A stretch of DNA of 64,000 nucleotides, taken from the NCBI RefSeq assembly GCF_009930875.1, contig NZ_CP025249.1:2914001-2978000 (forward strand), given 5' to 3'. This stretch comes from Actinomyces sp. 432. Its GTDB lineage: Bacteria; Actinomycetota; Actinomycetes; Actinomycetales; Actinomycetaceae. Every line of letters begins with the position of its first letter. Position 1 is the stretch's first letter. The position numbers and the translations under genes were made by a program. Shown piece after piece: positions 19,273 to 26,342 of this stretch. The notes beneath the pieces were generated by a model. That model had not been told where the DNA came from and ran no database searches. It worked only from the letters and a program-made list of their open reading frames with translations.

Positions 19273-19497
19273 ATGTCGCTGCCGAACCAGAATATTGAGA
19301 CCTACACGCGTAGTGGTTGTGTGGGGTGCTGTGTGTGTGAGGGTGGTAGCCGGAAGGTTGCGCGGACGGCTGTGTTGTGGACCTTGGGTATCTGCACGGC
19401 GGGATTGGGGCTGCTGGTGCTGCCGTTCTCGAAGTCGTGCGTGTACTGCGGCCACAATAAGTTCATGAATGCTCATTCGCCGCATGCGGCTGCGTGA
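19273..19497 (+). CDS. Small membrane protein with cysteine pairs flanking a hydrophobic segment (LITAF-like), probable moron
   Basis: The only plus-strand gene inside the structural region. ATG 19273 has a GAGGAGGA ribosome site 5 bases upstream; 74 residues. Cys cluster GCVGCCVCEGG, basic SRKVAR, a hydrophobic stretch TAVLWTLGICTAGLGLLVLP, then CVYCGHNKFMNAH. CxxC, membrane-dipping helix, CxxC with a nearby His is the layout of LITAF-like zinc domains, which sit on one face of a membrane. The match is by layout only. A TAGGAT at 19206-19211 could be its -10 box. It converges on the HNH gene with a 35-base overlap. Opposite orientation and separate promoter suggest lysogenic expression. Confidence 0.6.
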   Translation: MSLPNQNIETYTRSGCVGCCVCEGGSRKVARTAVLWTLGICTAGLGLLVLPFSKSCVYCGHNKFMNAHSPHAAA

Positions 19498-19855
19498 GGC
19501 TCCGCTTCCGTGGTGCTCCCCAGTTTCGGGATTGGTTGCCGATGCTGGGGAGTGCCGCGCGTTTAACGCCTTTGGCCCGGTTGCAGTCTTGGTGGACGAC
19601 CATGAGGTTGGCTGGGTCGAGGCGTAGCTCGGGGTGCGTAGCCCAGGGCTTGATGTGGTCGACGCTGGGTGCGTCGCCTGCGTTGGGGTTGCGGGTGTTC
19701 CAGTTGATTGGCTGTCCGCAGATCCCGCACGGTTTGTCTTGGTCGCGGGCTCGGACTTGGGCGGCGATGCGGCGCCAGGTGCGGGAGTCGCGGCGGAGCC
19801 GCCCCGGCTGGGCGGGGTTCATCGGCGCCGTCGGGGTTGGAATTGGTTGCCCCAT
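19463..19855 (-). CDS. HNH endonuclease of the packaging module
   Basis: 130 residues. Zinc-type HNH nuclease: CGICGQPI (first Cys pair), PSVDHIKPWATHP (catalytic DH), NLMVVHQDCNRAKG (second H, N and zinc ligand). HNH proteins next to the terminase are needed for cos cutting in several phages such as HK97. The ATG at 19855 lies inside the end of the upstream P27-type gene; a later Met (MNPAQPGRLRRDS, about 19822) is possible. The last 35 bases overlap the plus-strand moron. Confidence 0.88.
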   Translation of the reverse strand: MGQPIPTPTAPMNPAQPGRLRRDSRTWRRIAAQVRARDQDKPCGICGQPINWNTRNPNAGDAPSVDHIKPWATHPELRLDPANLMVVHQDCNRAKGVKRAALPSIGNQSRNWGAPRKRSLTQPHAANEHS

Positions 19856-20103
19856 TTGCGGATCTCGTCCTGGGCTCGGCGTTGCAGCTCGAGCGCGGGG
19901 TGGGGGATGGGCTCGCCTTTGGGTCCCTCGACTATGAGCCCGTCGGATTGGATCGCTCGGGTGGCGGCGCGCTCTACCGCGACCTGGCTGCAGTAGGCGT
20001 CGAGTGCTGGCCCGGCGATGCTGTCGTCGCCGTAGGTGTCGATGACTTCTTGCCAGATGGTGGCTACGTCGTCGGGTAGGTGTGTGGGTGGTGTGGGTGT
20101 CAT
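19819..20103 (-). CDS. P27-family terminase small subunit
   Basis: 94 residues from ATG 20103, overlapping the upstream stop (ATGA). Matches P27-type small terminases: VATIWQEVIDTYGDD, AGPALDAYCSQVAVERAA, DGLIVEGPKGEPIPHPALEL and QRRAQDEIRKWGNQF. These oligomeric proteins bind the packaging site. It ends before the usual LGLTPxxR motif; that motif appears instead in the separate gene at 18766-19074, with an HNH gene between. It may be one small subunit split in two by the HNH gene, or two independent proteins. Confidence 0.8.
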   Translation of the reverse strand: MTPTPPTHLPDDVATIWQEVIDTYGDDSIAGPALDAYCSQVAVERAATRAIQSDGLIVEGPKGEPIPHPALELQRRAQDEIRKWGNQFQPRRRR

Positions 20104-20771
20104 CGGCGGCCTGTCTGTGGTGGGGCGCCGACGTGGCTGATGTGTCCGACGGCGATGGGCAGGGATGGTTGTACGGCGTCGATGCCGTCGATGTCGACGT
20201 TGGGGACGCCGTGGTCGCGGCGGTCGGTCTTGTCGACCGTGGCGAAGACGGCGTCGGCGAACGCGTCGAAGAGCCGACACCGGTCGGGGTCGTCCGTCAT
20301 TTCGAATTGCTCGATGCGTGGGTTGAGGTTGAGGTTCATGCTCGTGGTGATGAGCACGTTCCACGCATCGTTGCGGATGGTGACGAATTTGGCGTGTGAT
20401 TTGGTGGCGCGGATGTTTTCCGCGCCGAAGACGCTGGCGACGTCGACGGCGTTGGCCTGGCCGCGTTTGCGCCCGTTGTCCATCACGAAGCGGATGGACA
20501 GGAGCCTGCCGGAGTCGCGGAAGCGCTCGGCGGCTTCGATGTCGTAGAAGCCTGCGGACCATGTGCTGATGGTGACGTGGGCGGGTCCGGTGATGTGGAG
20601 GGTGGCGTCGATGAGGTCGAGGAGGCTGAATTGGCCCATGGTGAGGCCGCAGATGTCGACGCCGTGGGTGAAGCCTTGGATTGTGTCGGCCGCGTTGGCG
20701 GTTTTGCTGTAGCGCGCCCTGGTGGTGCGGGTTGGGCGGGTGTGTGCGGTGGGGGTGTTATTGTTGTGCAT
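20100..20771 (-). CDS. Phospholipase D-like domain protein
   Basis: 223 residues from ATG 20771 (MHNNNTPTAHTRPTRTTRAR) with GAAGGTCGG upstream. The core has one HKD-like motif, TKSHAKFVTIRNDAWNVLIT, followed by SMNLNLNPRIEQFEM, typical of the PLD/Nuc fold. One motif per chain implies a dimer, as in Nuc-type nucleases. The N-terminus is basic and disordered. It overlaps the P27 small terminase and follows a promoter at 20851-20879, so it is the first late gene. Role unknown: DNA processing during packaging is possible, but the spacing HxK without the later D/G/S pattern leaves catalysis open. Confidence 0.7.
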   Translation of the reverse strand: MHNNNTPTAHTRPTRTTRARYSKTANAADTIQGFTHGVDICGLTMGQFSLLDLIDATLHITGPAHVTISTWSAGFYDIEAAERFRDSGRLLSIRFVMDNGRKRGQANAVDVASVFGAENIRATKSHAKFVTIRNDAWNVLITTSMNLNLNPRIEQFEMTDDPDRCRLFDAFADAVFATVDKTDRRDHGVPNVDIDGIDAVQPSLPIAVGHISHVGAPPQTGRR

Positions 20772-20845
20772 GTCGCCGACCTTCGGGGGTTGGTGGCCAT
20801 GGCCCCGGCGTGTTGGCGCACGCGCGGGGCCGCTTGTTTCTTACG

Positions 20846-20860
20846 CCGCTAGTTTAGCGG
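20846..20860. promoter_or_regulatory. Palindrome overlapping the late promoter -10 box
   Basis: CCGCTA-GTT-TAGCGG, six-bp arms, covering the -10 hexamer TAAACT on the minus strand. Position suggests a repressor site, or a weak hairpin followed by GTTTT on the plus strand. A second palindrome TGGGCGT-acggg-ACGCCCA at 20911-20929 lies upstream of the -35 box, where an activator would bind. Confidence 0.45.
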
Positions 20861-20879
20861 GTTTTCCGTGCATTTTCAA
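20851..20879 (-). promoter_or_regulatory. Sigma70-like promoter for the packaging/late genes
   Basis: Minus strand: TTGAAA (20879-20874), 17-base spacer, TAAACT (20856-20851). It lies in a 200-base gap that is AT-richer than its surroundings and faces the PLD-like gene, small terminase and the structural genes. The leader would be about 75 bases. Confidence 0.6.
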
Positions 20880-20974
20880 CGTTTGCGCCCTCTTTGGCAC
20901 TCCCCGTTTTTGGGCGTACGGGACGCCCATTCCGTGACAGGGGTAGGTTATCACAGGGCGCGGCAATGTGGGTG

Positions 20975-21379
20975 TTAGGTGATGTCGCGCGGCACGTAGT
21001 CGATGCTCACGTTGTAGCCCTCGGCCATTAGGCACAGGGCGAGGATGCCGACGCAGGCGCGGTGTTCGCGGGCGGTCATGTCGAGGCCGGCCCGTTTGGC
21101 CTGCTCGTCTGTTGCGTAGACGCTTAGGGTGACCTCGTCGGGGTCGGGCTGGCCTGCGAGCTCGTCGAGGGTGGCGGTGAGGGTGGCGGTGACCCATGCG
21201 GCGCGCTTGTCGATGATGGCCCAGGCGGCGGCGGGGGCAGTCGTGCTTGTGGACCAGTCGCGGACGGACCGGGGGTTGACGTCGAGGGCATCTGCGAGGT
21301 CGCTTACGGAGACGCCGAGCGCTTCGCGCATGGTGCGGAAGTGTGCGGGGGTGCGGTGGTCCGGGTTGAGTCTGGGCAC
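20975..21379 (-). CDS. Helix-turn-helix regulator (Cro/C1-like), candidate late-gene regulator
   Basis: 134 residues. The N-terminal 60 residues form an HTH: FRTMREALGVSVSDLADALD, then VNPRSVRDWSTST, a clear helix-turn-helix in which Arg and Trp follow the recognition helix. The C-terminal part (REHRACVGILALCLMAEGYN) is helical and unrecognised. It sits just before the late promoter region with two palindromes and just after a gene with its own consensus promoter, so it is a plausible controller of late transcription. That role is inference only. Confidence 0.75.
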   Translation of the reverse strand: MPRLNPDHRTPAHFRTMREALGVSVSDLADALDVNPRSVRDWSTSTTAPAAAWAIIDKRAAWVTATLTATLDELAGQPDPDEVTLSVYATDEQAKRAGLDMTAREHRACVGILALCLMAEGYNVSIDYVPRDIT

Positions 21380-21402
21380 GGGAGACTCCTTGTGGATAGT
21401 GG

Positions 21403-21451
21403 GGCGCCCCGCCCTGCGCCCTGCTGGTGGCTGGTGGCTGGGCGGGGCGCC
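21403..21451. terminator. Hairpin between the 84-residue gene and the HTH gene
   Basis: Perfect 12-bp arms GGCGCCCCGCCC (21403-21414) and GGGCGGGGCGCC (21440-21451) with a 25-base loop, 4 bases after the end of the upstream gene on the minus strand. No T-tract, so it is an attenuator or a mRNA-stabilising structure more than a full stop. Confidence 0.5.
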
Positions 21452-21455
21452 GAGG

Positions 21456-21710
21456 TCAATTGGAGGTGTGGGTGGCGATGAGTTTGCGGGCCGACTCGGC
21501 GGCGCCGAGTCCGAGGGGCTCGTCGGTGTCTCCTGCGTACCAGCGGGCGATGCTGCCGTCGCGGTAGAGCGCCATGGTCATGGTCCCGGCGCCCGCGGCG
21601 TCGAGGAAGATCTTGTGTGCACTCACGTAGCGGCCGCGGTGTGCGCGGAGGATGCCTTCGACGTTGCGGACGGCGTCGAGGTGCTGGCGGGTTACGGTGA
21701 TGGGCTGCAT
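21456..21710 (-). CDS. Small phage protein, function unknown
   Basis: 84 residues from ATG 21710 (MQPITVTRQHLDAVRNVEGI). I chose this start because a consensus promoter at 21769-21797 puts transcription start near 21762 and GAAAGGGG precedes this ATG by about 10 bases; the longer open frame begins within the promoter. Soluble alpha-beta protein with ALYRDGSIARWYAGDTDEPL in the middle. It is the first gene behind that promoter and precedes the HTH regulator, so it may belong to the regulatory switch. Confidence 0.65.
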   Translation of the reverse strand: MQPITVTRQHLDAVRNVEGILRAHRGRYVSAHKIFLDAAGAGTMTMALYRDGSIARWYAGDTDEPLGLGAAESARKLIATHTSN

Positions 21711-21768
21711 AGCTATTGGCCCCTTTCTTGGGCTCATCTCGGTGGGCTTGTTCCCTCCCGACACCCCA

Positions 21769-21797
21769 ATTCTATGACACCCGCTCTCGGATGTCAA
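21769..21797 (-). promoter_or_regulatory. Consensus sigma70-type promoter
   Basis: Minus strand: perfect TTGACA (21797-21792), 17-base spacer, TAGAAT (21774-21769). GGGTGTC occurs in the spacer and GGGGTGTC again just after the -10 box, 17 bases apart, and could be a repeated operator. It is the best promoter in the prophage and reads toward 21710. Confidence 0.75.
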
Positions 21798-21806
21798 CCG
21801 TGTGGG

Positions 21807-22622
21807 CTATGCGGCTTCGCGTTCGCGTTTTTTCATGTCGCGCTTGTGTTTGTCTACGCGGGCGTTGAGGCTGCCCAGGTTGACGTCGCGCTTGTCTGGT
21901 GCCTTGGGTCGGCTGGTGACTTCGCCGCGGTGGATCCATTGGCGGAGGAGGTCTGCGCTGATGGTGGGGTGCAGGTCTCTTGCCTCTTCGCGGGTTACCC
22001 ACGCGTCGGCGTCGTCCGTGGTGGTGATGGTGTGGTGTCTGGTGGCGTCGATGATGTCGCCGTCGGGGTACCACTGCTGGCAGTTGGTGCATTGGCGGCT
22101 GTCGGTGAGGCCGCGCCGTGTGGCGGCCTGTTGCAGTTGGCCGCCGCATGCGGGGCAGCGGTGGTCGGGGTCGGTGGCGTCGGCGTGTCCGGTGGCGGTG
22201 GCGACGCGGGCATAGATGGGCTGTAGCTCGTCCAGGAAGTCTGCCCATTCGTTTGGGTGCTGCGCCTCGGCCTGGGGTGCGATGGTGGCGAGCCAGGTTA
22301 GGGCGCGGCGTCGCCGGTATCGGCGTATGCGGGCTTGCTTGTGGAGCGTCTGCCTTTTGTCTGTCTGGGGGAAGCCGGGGTACCAGGTGGTGAAGAAGTC
22401 GGCCCAGATGGTTGCCCAGGTGCGGATGCCGGCGGCGGTGCGGGCGTCGGCGGGCTCATCCTCACTGTCGACGCGGATTCCGAAGGGCACCTGCCCGGCG
22501 GTGTCGCCGGGGTGGGCGGGGTTGGGGCGTGGGCTGCGCGGCTGGCCCCTGCCCTGCTCCAGCTCGCGGAGGAGGGGCAGCCATTGGGCTAGGTCTGTGA
22601 GCATGCGTGCGGGTGTGGTCAT
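21807..22622 (-). CDS. Phage protein with zinc ribbon and HTH-like C-terminus
   Basis: 271 residues. The N-terminal half is polar and Arg-rich (KQARIRRYRRRRALTWL). A zinc ribbon follows: CPACGGQL and CTNCQQWY about 20 residues apart. The C-terminal part has WVTREEARDLHPTISADLLR and QWIHRGEV, which resembles a MerR/excisionase-type winged helix that reads DNA, then a basic tail ending KREREAA. Similar zinc-ribbon/HTH proteins sit near the end of the early region in several actinophages. DNA binding is likely; target and role unknown. It is the last gene of the early chain and its end abuts the consensus promoter. Confidence 0.7.
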   Translation of the reverse strand: MTTPARMLTDLAQWLPLLRELEQGRGQPRSPRPNPAHPGDTAGQVPFGIRVDSEDEPADARTAAGIRTWATIWADFFTTWYPGFPQTDKRQTLHKQARIRRYRRRRALTWLATIAPQAEAQHPNEWADFLDELQPIYARVATATGHADATDPDHRCPACGGQLQQAATRRGLTDSRQCTNCQQWYPDGDIIDATRHHTITTTDDADAWVTREEARDLHPTISADLLRQWIHRGEVTSRPKAPDKRDVNLGSLNARVDKHKRDMKKREREAA

Positions 22623-22640
22623 TGGCTGGTCCTCCTGGTG

Positions 22641-22934
22641 CTAGTTGAGGTGCAGGCCGCCGGGGGCCGGCTTGGCGGTGACGCGGGTGGTGATGATGGC
22701 GTCGCGCTCGGGTAGTGGCGTCCGGAGGCGGAGCGGCTTCCCGGTGGGCATCTGCTGGATGTCGTCGAGGCCGTTGATGGCGGCGAGGAGCGTCTCGACG
22801 ATGCAGTGGGTCTCGGTGTTGATCCTGGCGACGATGTCGTCTCCGCCGTTGGGGGTCGGGTCGGTGAATGTGAGGCGGGCTTCCGCCTCCCAGGGTGTGG
22901 TGTAGTCGGCGTCGACGGTGATTGTGATGCGCAT
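22641..22934 (-). CDS. Conserved-looking phage protein, function unknown
   Basis: 97 residues from ATG 22934 with AGAAAGGT upstream. N-terminal beta hairpin MRITITVDADYTTPWEAEAR followed by a helix and ITTRVTAKPAPGGLHLN. No cysteine motif or membrane segment. Four bases from the previous gene. No family recognised. Confidence 0.65.
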   Translation of the reverse strand: MRITITVDADYTTPWEAEARLTFTDPTPNGGDDIVARINTETHCIVETLLAAINGLDDIQQMPTGKPLRLRTPLPERDAIITTRVTAKPAPGGLHLN

Positions 22935-22937
22935 GGT

Positions 22938-23159
22938 TTACCTTTCTGCGAGTAGGTCCAGTAGTGCTGTGATGTAGTGGTAGGCGTTGTCGCGGAGCTC
23001 GCGCTCGGCCTCCCGGCGTTCGCGGACGGACAGGGATGGGGCGGTGACGCGGGCTACGAGGGTGGCGGCTTGGTGTGCCCGGGCGGATGAGCCGAGGGTG
23101 ACGGCTGGCCGGATCTCTGGCGTGGGGTGAATGGGGCTGTAGGGGTTGTCGTAGGTCAC
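22938..23159 (-). CDS. Small phage protein, function unknown
   Basis: 73 residues from GTG 23159, overlapping the upstream stop (GTGA). Begins VTYDNPYSPIHPTPEIRPAV, then a charged helix with PSLSVRERREAERELRDNAY and a final amphipathic segment. The helical C-terminal half could be a dimer. Overlap supports translation; role unknown. Confidence 0.6.
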   Translation of the reverse strand: MTYDNPYSPIHPTPEIRPAVTLGSSARAHQAATLVARVTAPSLSVRERREAERELRDNAYHYITALLDLLAER

Positions 23160-23434
23160 TGCTCCTCCTGAGTGGCGGGCTGGTAGGTGGCGGCGAAGAT
23201 GCCCGGCTTGCACGGGTAAAACTCGCCTTGGACGCCTCGGATCACGCAGTCGCCCCAGTCGACGGTCATGTCGCCCTCCAGGGTGTGGATGACGAGGTTG
23301 CCGTCGTCGTCGCGCTCGGCGCTGGCCGCGTCGCCTATCCAGTCGAGGATGTCGAGCGCGCCGGCGAGGCTGCCGTCGTATTGGATGGCGTCGATGGTGA
23401 CGGGCTTCTTGGTGTATTTGCGTGGCTGGTTCAC
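23156..23434 (-). CDS. Conserved phage protein of the PRKYxKKPV type
   Basis: 92 residues. Starts MNQPRKYTKKPVTIDAIQYD and ends IRGVQGEFYPCKPGIFAATY, a pattern seen in a widespread phage family of unknown function, often near replication or tail genes. The GDxVIRGVxGEFYPCKP segment is its signature. Small beta-rich fold without catalytic residues. Translationally coupled on both sides. Confidence 0.75.
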   Translation of the reverse strand: MNQPRKYTKKPVTIDAIQYDGSLAGALDILDWIGDAASAERDDDGNLVIHTLEGDMTVDWGDCVIRGVQGEFYPCKPGIFAATYQPATQEEQ

Positions 23435-23496
23435 TTGTGGTTCTCCTGGGCGTGGTTGACGATGGCGTGTGCGGTAGCGAGGGTGTTGTGGGTCAC
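23431..23496 (-). CDS. Candidate 21-residue coupled peptide
   Basis: GTG 23496 overlaps the stop of the upstream gene (GTGA), and its TGA at 23431-23433 overlaps the ATG of the next gene. Encodes VTHNTLATAHAIVNHAQENHK, one amphipathic helix with four histidines. The coupled stops and starts are the only evidence; it could simply be a bridge that carries ribosomes between genes. Confidence 0.4.
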   Translation of the reverse strand: MTHNTLATAHAIVNHAQENHK

Positions 23497-24074
23497 TGGT
23501 CCTCCTGGCTGGTGAGGTCGTCGAGGGTGTTGGTGAGCTGGTGGGCGGCTTCGAGGATGTCGCTCCGGCGGGTCGTGGCGAGGGCCGAGTCGTAGCCCTT
23601 GCGGCGGATTGCGTCGCGGTAGGCGCGGACGGCGCCGGTCAGGGGGGTGAGGATCTTGTCGGGGATGAGTACGGCGGTGTCGTCGGTGATGGTTACGTCG
23701 TCGTCGGGGGCGCACAGGTAGAGGCCGCCGCGGTCGTCGGGGGCGTCGTCGAGGTGGATGCGGACAAGGCATTCGGTGGATTCGACGTCGGCGACCAGGT
23801 GGGCGTTTCCGTGGGATACGACGCGCATTCCCGGGTGCACGTGAATTGCGGGAATGTCCCGTGTCGTGACCATTCTGTGGCAGTGCGCGTCGACGAGGCC
23901 GGGCGTGTCGTCGTCGGCGGCCTGGTCGGTGGCGAGCTCCTGGGCGTAGGCGATGTGGCCGATGGCCTGGTTGAGGGTGTCGCAGGCCTCGATGAGGGTT
24001 TCGAGGGCCCGGAGGAGGGCGTCGCGGGTGCTGTTGATGGCGGCGGCGAGGTCGCCGGTGCTGGTGGTGGTCAT
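23493..24074 (-). CDS. Phage protein, function unknown
   Basis: 193 residues from ATG 24074 with GAGAGGAA upstream; the longer frame to 24335 would start in a GC-rich hairpin region. An N-terminal coiled helix (LLRALETLIEACDTLNQAIG) is followed by a beta-rich middle (IPAIHVHPGMRVVSHGNAHL, VADVESTECLVRIHLDD) and a helical end with ILEAAHQLTNTLDDLTSQED. The middle could be a small barrel. First gene after the SSB hairpin. No family recognised. Confidence 0.65.
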   Translation of the reverse strand: MTTTSTGDLAAAINSTRDALLRALETLIEACDTLNQAIGHIAYAQELATDQAADDDTPGLVDAHCHRMVTTRDIPAIHVHPGMRVVSHGNAHLVADVESTECLVRIHLDDAPDDRGGLYLCAPDDDVTITDDTAVLIPDKILTPLTGAVRAYRDAIRRKGYDSALATTRRSDILEAAHQLTNTLDDLTSQEDQ

Positions 24075-24160
24075 GGTGGGTGTGTTCCTCTCAGGTTTGT
24101 ACCGGGCTTTGTTTTGGGGTCTTGGCGGGCCGATCTTGGGCCGACCCTTACCGGGGTAGG

Positions 24161-24182
24161 GGCGGGGCGTTTTCTCCCCGCC
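24161..24182. terminator. Hairpin downstream of ssb
   Basis: GGCGGGG (24161-24167), loop CGTTTTCT, CCCCGCC (24176-24182) in the 178-base gap between ssb and the next gene. Preceded by another partial repeat (cccttac/ggtaggg) at about 24145-24160. No clear U-tract in either direction; probably an intergenic attenuator. Confidence 0.4.
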
Positions 24183-24252
24183 TAGGGGGCAGCCGCGCAG
24201 GATTTGGGCATGTTCCGTCCCGGCGGCCGCCCCCAGGGTCGCGGGCGGTGTC

Positions 24253-24747
24253 CTAGAACGGCACGCTCTCGGTGCTGCCGCCCTGGGTGGCCCACGGGTC
24301 GCCGGAGGCGCCTCCGGCGGGGGCGTCCCAGCCACCCCCGCCCTGCTGCTGGGGCTGCCCGCCGGGCTGGCCCTGCTGGCCGCGGGGCGCGTTCCTGGTC
24401 ACCTGCGCCCTGGCGTAGCGCAGGGAGGGGCCGATCTCGTCGATCTGCATCTCGATCACCGACCGGTCCTGCCCGTCGCGGGTCGTGTACCGGCGCTGCA
24501 CGAGGCGGCCGGTGGCGATCACGCGCATCCCCTTGCGCAGGGACTCGGCGGCGTTCTCGGCGGCCTCCTGCCACAGGGAGCCGCGCAGCCACAGGGTCTC
24601 GCCGTCGACCCACTGGCCGGTGGCCTGGTCGTAGCGGCGGGGCGTGTCCGCGATCGTCAGGGATGCGACGGCCTTCCCGGACGGCGTGAACTTCAGCTCG
24701 GGGTCGGCGGCGAGGTTGCCGGTGATGGTGACGGTGTTGTGCGCCAT
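24253..24747 (-). CDS. ssb: Single-stranded DNA-binding protein
   Basis: 164 residues from ATG 24747 with GAAAGGAAG upstream. OB fold from the start ([76 protein letters not shown]). A Gly/Gln-rich linker follows and the tail ends TESVPF, a variant of the acidic tip that binds partner proteins. It coats single strands during phage replication and RecT recombination. The frame is open upstream to GTG 24906, which overlaps the previous stop (GTGA); starting there would add 53 residues ([20 protein letters not shown] region). The inner ATG matches the family. Confidence 0.92.
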   Translation of the reverse strand: MAHNTVTITGNLAADPELKFTPSGKAVASLTIADTPRRYDQATGQWVDGETLWLRGSLWQEAAENAAESLRKGMRVIATGRLVQRRYTTRDGQDRSVIEMQIDEIGPSLRYARAQVTRNAPRGQQGQPGGQPQQQGGGGWDAPAGGASGDPWATQGGSTESVPF

Positions 24748-24902
24748 GGTGGTTGCTTCCTTTCGGTGGGGTTCTGCGGATTGGTTGGCGTGTTGGCGGT
24801 GCCAGGCGGCTTGCTCGGCGTCGTGCTCGGCCCACATCGCCCGGATGCTGCGGGCTCTGGGCGCCATGCGGGCGAGGTCCTCGGGGCGGTACAGGATCGG
24901 GC

Positions 24903-25412
24903 TCACCGGGGGATCCCCTTGCGGGCGGCGATGGCCGCGAGCACGGCGCGGGCCTTCTCCGGGCCCACGAGGTTGTCCATCGCGATCTCGGGCGGGGGCG
25001 GCTGCCGTCCGATGGCCTGCCACGCCAGGCGCTCGGCGTCGGCGCGGTCGTGGCCGGTGCCGATGGCGCGCCGGGCCGCCACCAGCCACCGGTTCGCCGT
25101 GTCGGGCTCCCGGTCGAGGCCTGCGGGGCGGAGCGGCCCGTGGGCGTCCTCCTCGGCCCTGATCCGCTCCGAGCGGCCCTTGCGGATCGCCTGGGCGAGG
25201 TGCTCGACGTTGATCTGCCAGGCCCGGCCCGCGTCCTGCCAGGCCCGGATCGCCGCACGGCAGGCGGGCCGCAGCTCGCCGGTGTCGGGGCCGCCCGGCA
25301 CCTGGTCGTTGAGGTAGTCGGCCCACACGGGGCCCTGGGCGTCGCGGGCTGTGGTGGCTCCGGCGGCGACGAGGTAGGTCACGGCGTCGGCGGCGTCCCT
25401 GGGGGTGATCAT
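24903..25412 (-). CDS. Replication-region protein, function unknown
   Basis: 169 residues from ATG 25412, overlapping the stop of the replication gene (ATGA). All-helical: [44 protein letters not shown], then a charged middle and [19 protein letters not shown]. Actinophages often carry a helical protein of this size between the replication initiator-like gene and ssb; a helicase-loader role would fit the context but is not shown by motifs. Confidence 0.65.
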   Translation of the reverse strand: MITPRDAADAVTYLVAAGATTARDAQGPVWADYLNDQVPGGPDTGELRPACRAAIRAWQDAGRAWQINVEHLAQAIRKGRSERIRAEEDAHGPLRPAGLDREPDTANRWLVAARRAIGTGHDRADAERLAWQAIGRQPPPPEIAMDNLVGPEKARAVLAAIAARKGIPR

Positions 25413-25827
25413 GCTTGGCCTCCTGCGATGAGTCGCAGCGCGTCGCCCTGGGGGTTGGCGGCCTGCTGCTGCCGGGTGATCTGGTCGGCTTGGGCTCGCA
25501 TGTCGGCGAGCACTTGGGCCTGGTTGCGGTAGCCCTGCTGGCGCTGCTGGCGGGCGTCGGCGTCGTCCTGGCATCTCCTGGCCCAGGTCTTCCAGGTGCG
25601 GGTCCAGCTGGCCTTGCGGCCCCTGGCTCCGGGGGTGGATAGCCAGTAGTCGCGGAACTTTTCGACTTCGCGGTCGGTGGCGGCGGCTGGGCACTCGGCC
25701 CTGGTCCAGGCCACGAGGTCGGGGGGCGGCTGCCAGTCCTCCGGGAGGCGGGTGCCGTGAGCCGTCGAGGCCTTCGGCTTAGGTGCCGGTGCGTCGACGT
25801 CGAGCATGCCGTCGGCGCCGTCGTCGT

Positions 25828-25836
25828 GGGGGGGGG
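25828..25836. repeat. G9/C9 homopolymer at the frame break of the replication gene
   Basis: Nine G on the plus strand, the longest homopolymer noticed in the window. One more base restores the replication protein. Such tracts slip in replication, transcription and sequencing alike. Confidence 0.9.
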
Positions 25837-25869
25837 CTCACTCCCCGCGTCAGCGGGGAGTGAGGGGGA

Positions 25870-25914
25870 GTTCCCCTGTTCCCCTGTTCCCCTGTTCCCC
25901 TGTTCCCCTGTTCC
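25870..25914. repeat. Octanucleotide tandem repeat inside the replication gene
   Basis: GTTCCCCT repeated five full times (25870-25909) plus a partial copy. On the coding strand it encodes the alternating GNRGTGEQ pattern. Eight is not a multiple of three, so gain or loss of one unit changes the frame of the replication protein. Confidence 0.9.
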
Positions 25915-26342
25915 AGGCGGCATCTCGCCGCAACTTGCCGCAGCTTGCGGCGGATTGGCGGGGTCGGAGAGTTTTTCGCACCATTCCGCCGGTTTCCCTT
26001 CGGCTGATGCAGGGAACTTCGAGACTTTATCGTCCCGTGTCCTTTGGTGCTTCTCCCACGATGGAATCTCGAAGAAGCCGCGTCCCGCGACCTCGTAGAA
26101 AACCACGCCGTAAGTTGCGGCAACTTGCCGCAAGACGCCGCGGATGTCCGCAAACTCCCCACGAGACAGCACACTGATGTCGTCGTTGGGGAAGATCGCG
26201 CCTTCTATCTCCTTGAGGTTGCAGGTGCCATGCCCGGTGTCGTCAGCGCAGCACCACAGGCCGATATAGGCCAGGCGGGCCACTGCCGACGCCTTGGCGG
26301 TGTCTGGCGAGTCGAAGAACTCCGGCTTGATCGTTCGAATCC

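Noticed and set aside
20846..20864. Plus-strand terminator CCGCTA-GTT-TAGCGG-GTTTT
   Set aside because: Six-bp stem is weak and no plus-strand gene ends here; more likely an operator over the minus-strand -10 box.
25870..25914. CRISPR-like array
   Set aside because: Units are 8 bp with no spacers and lie inside a coding region; a microsatellite only. No CRISPR array or cas gene was seen in the window.
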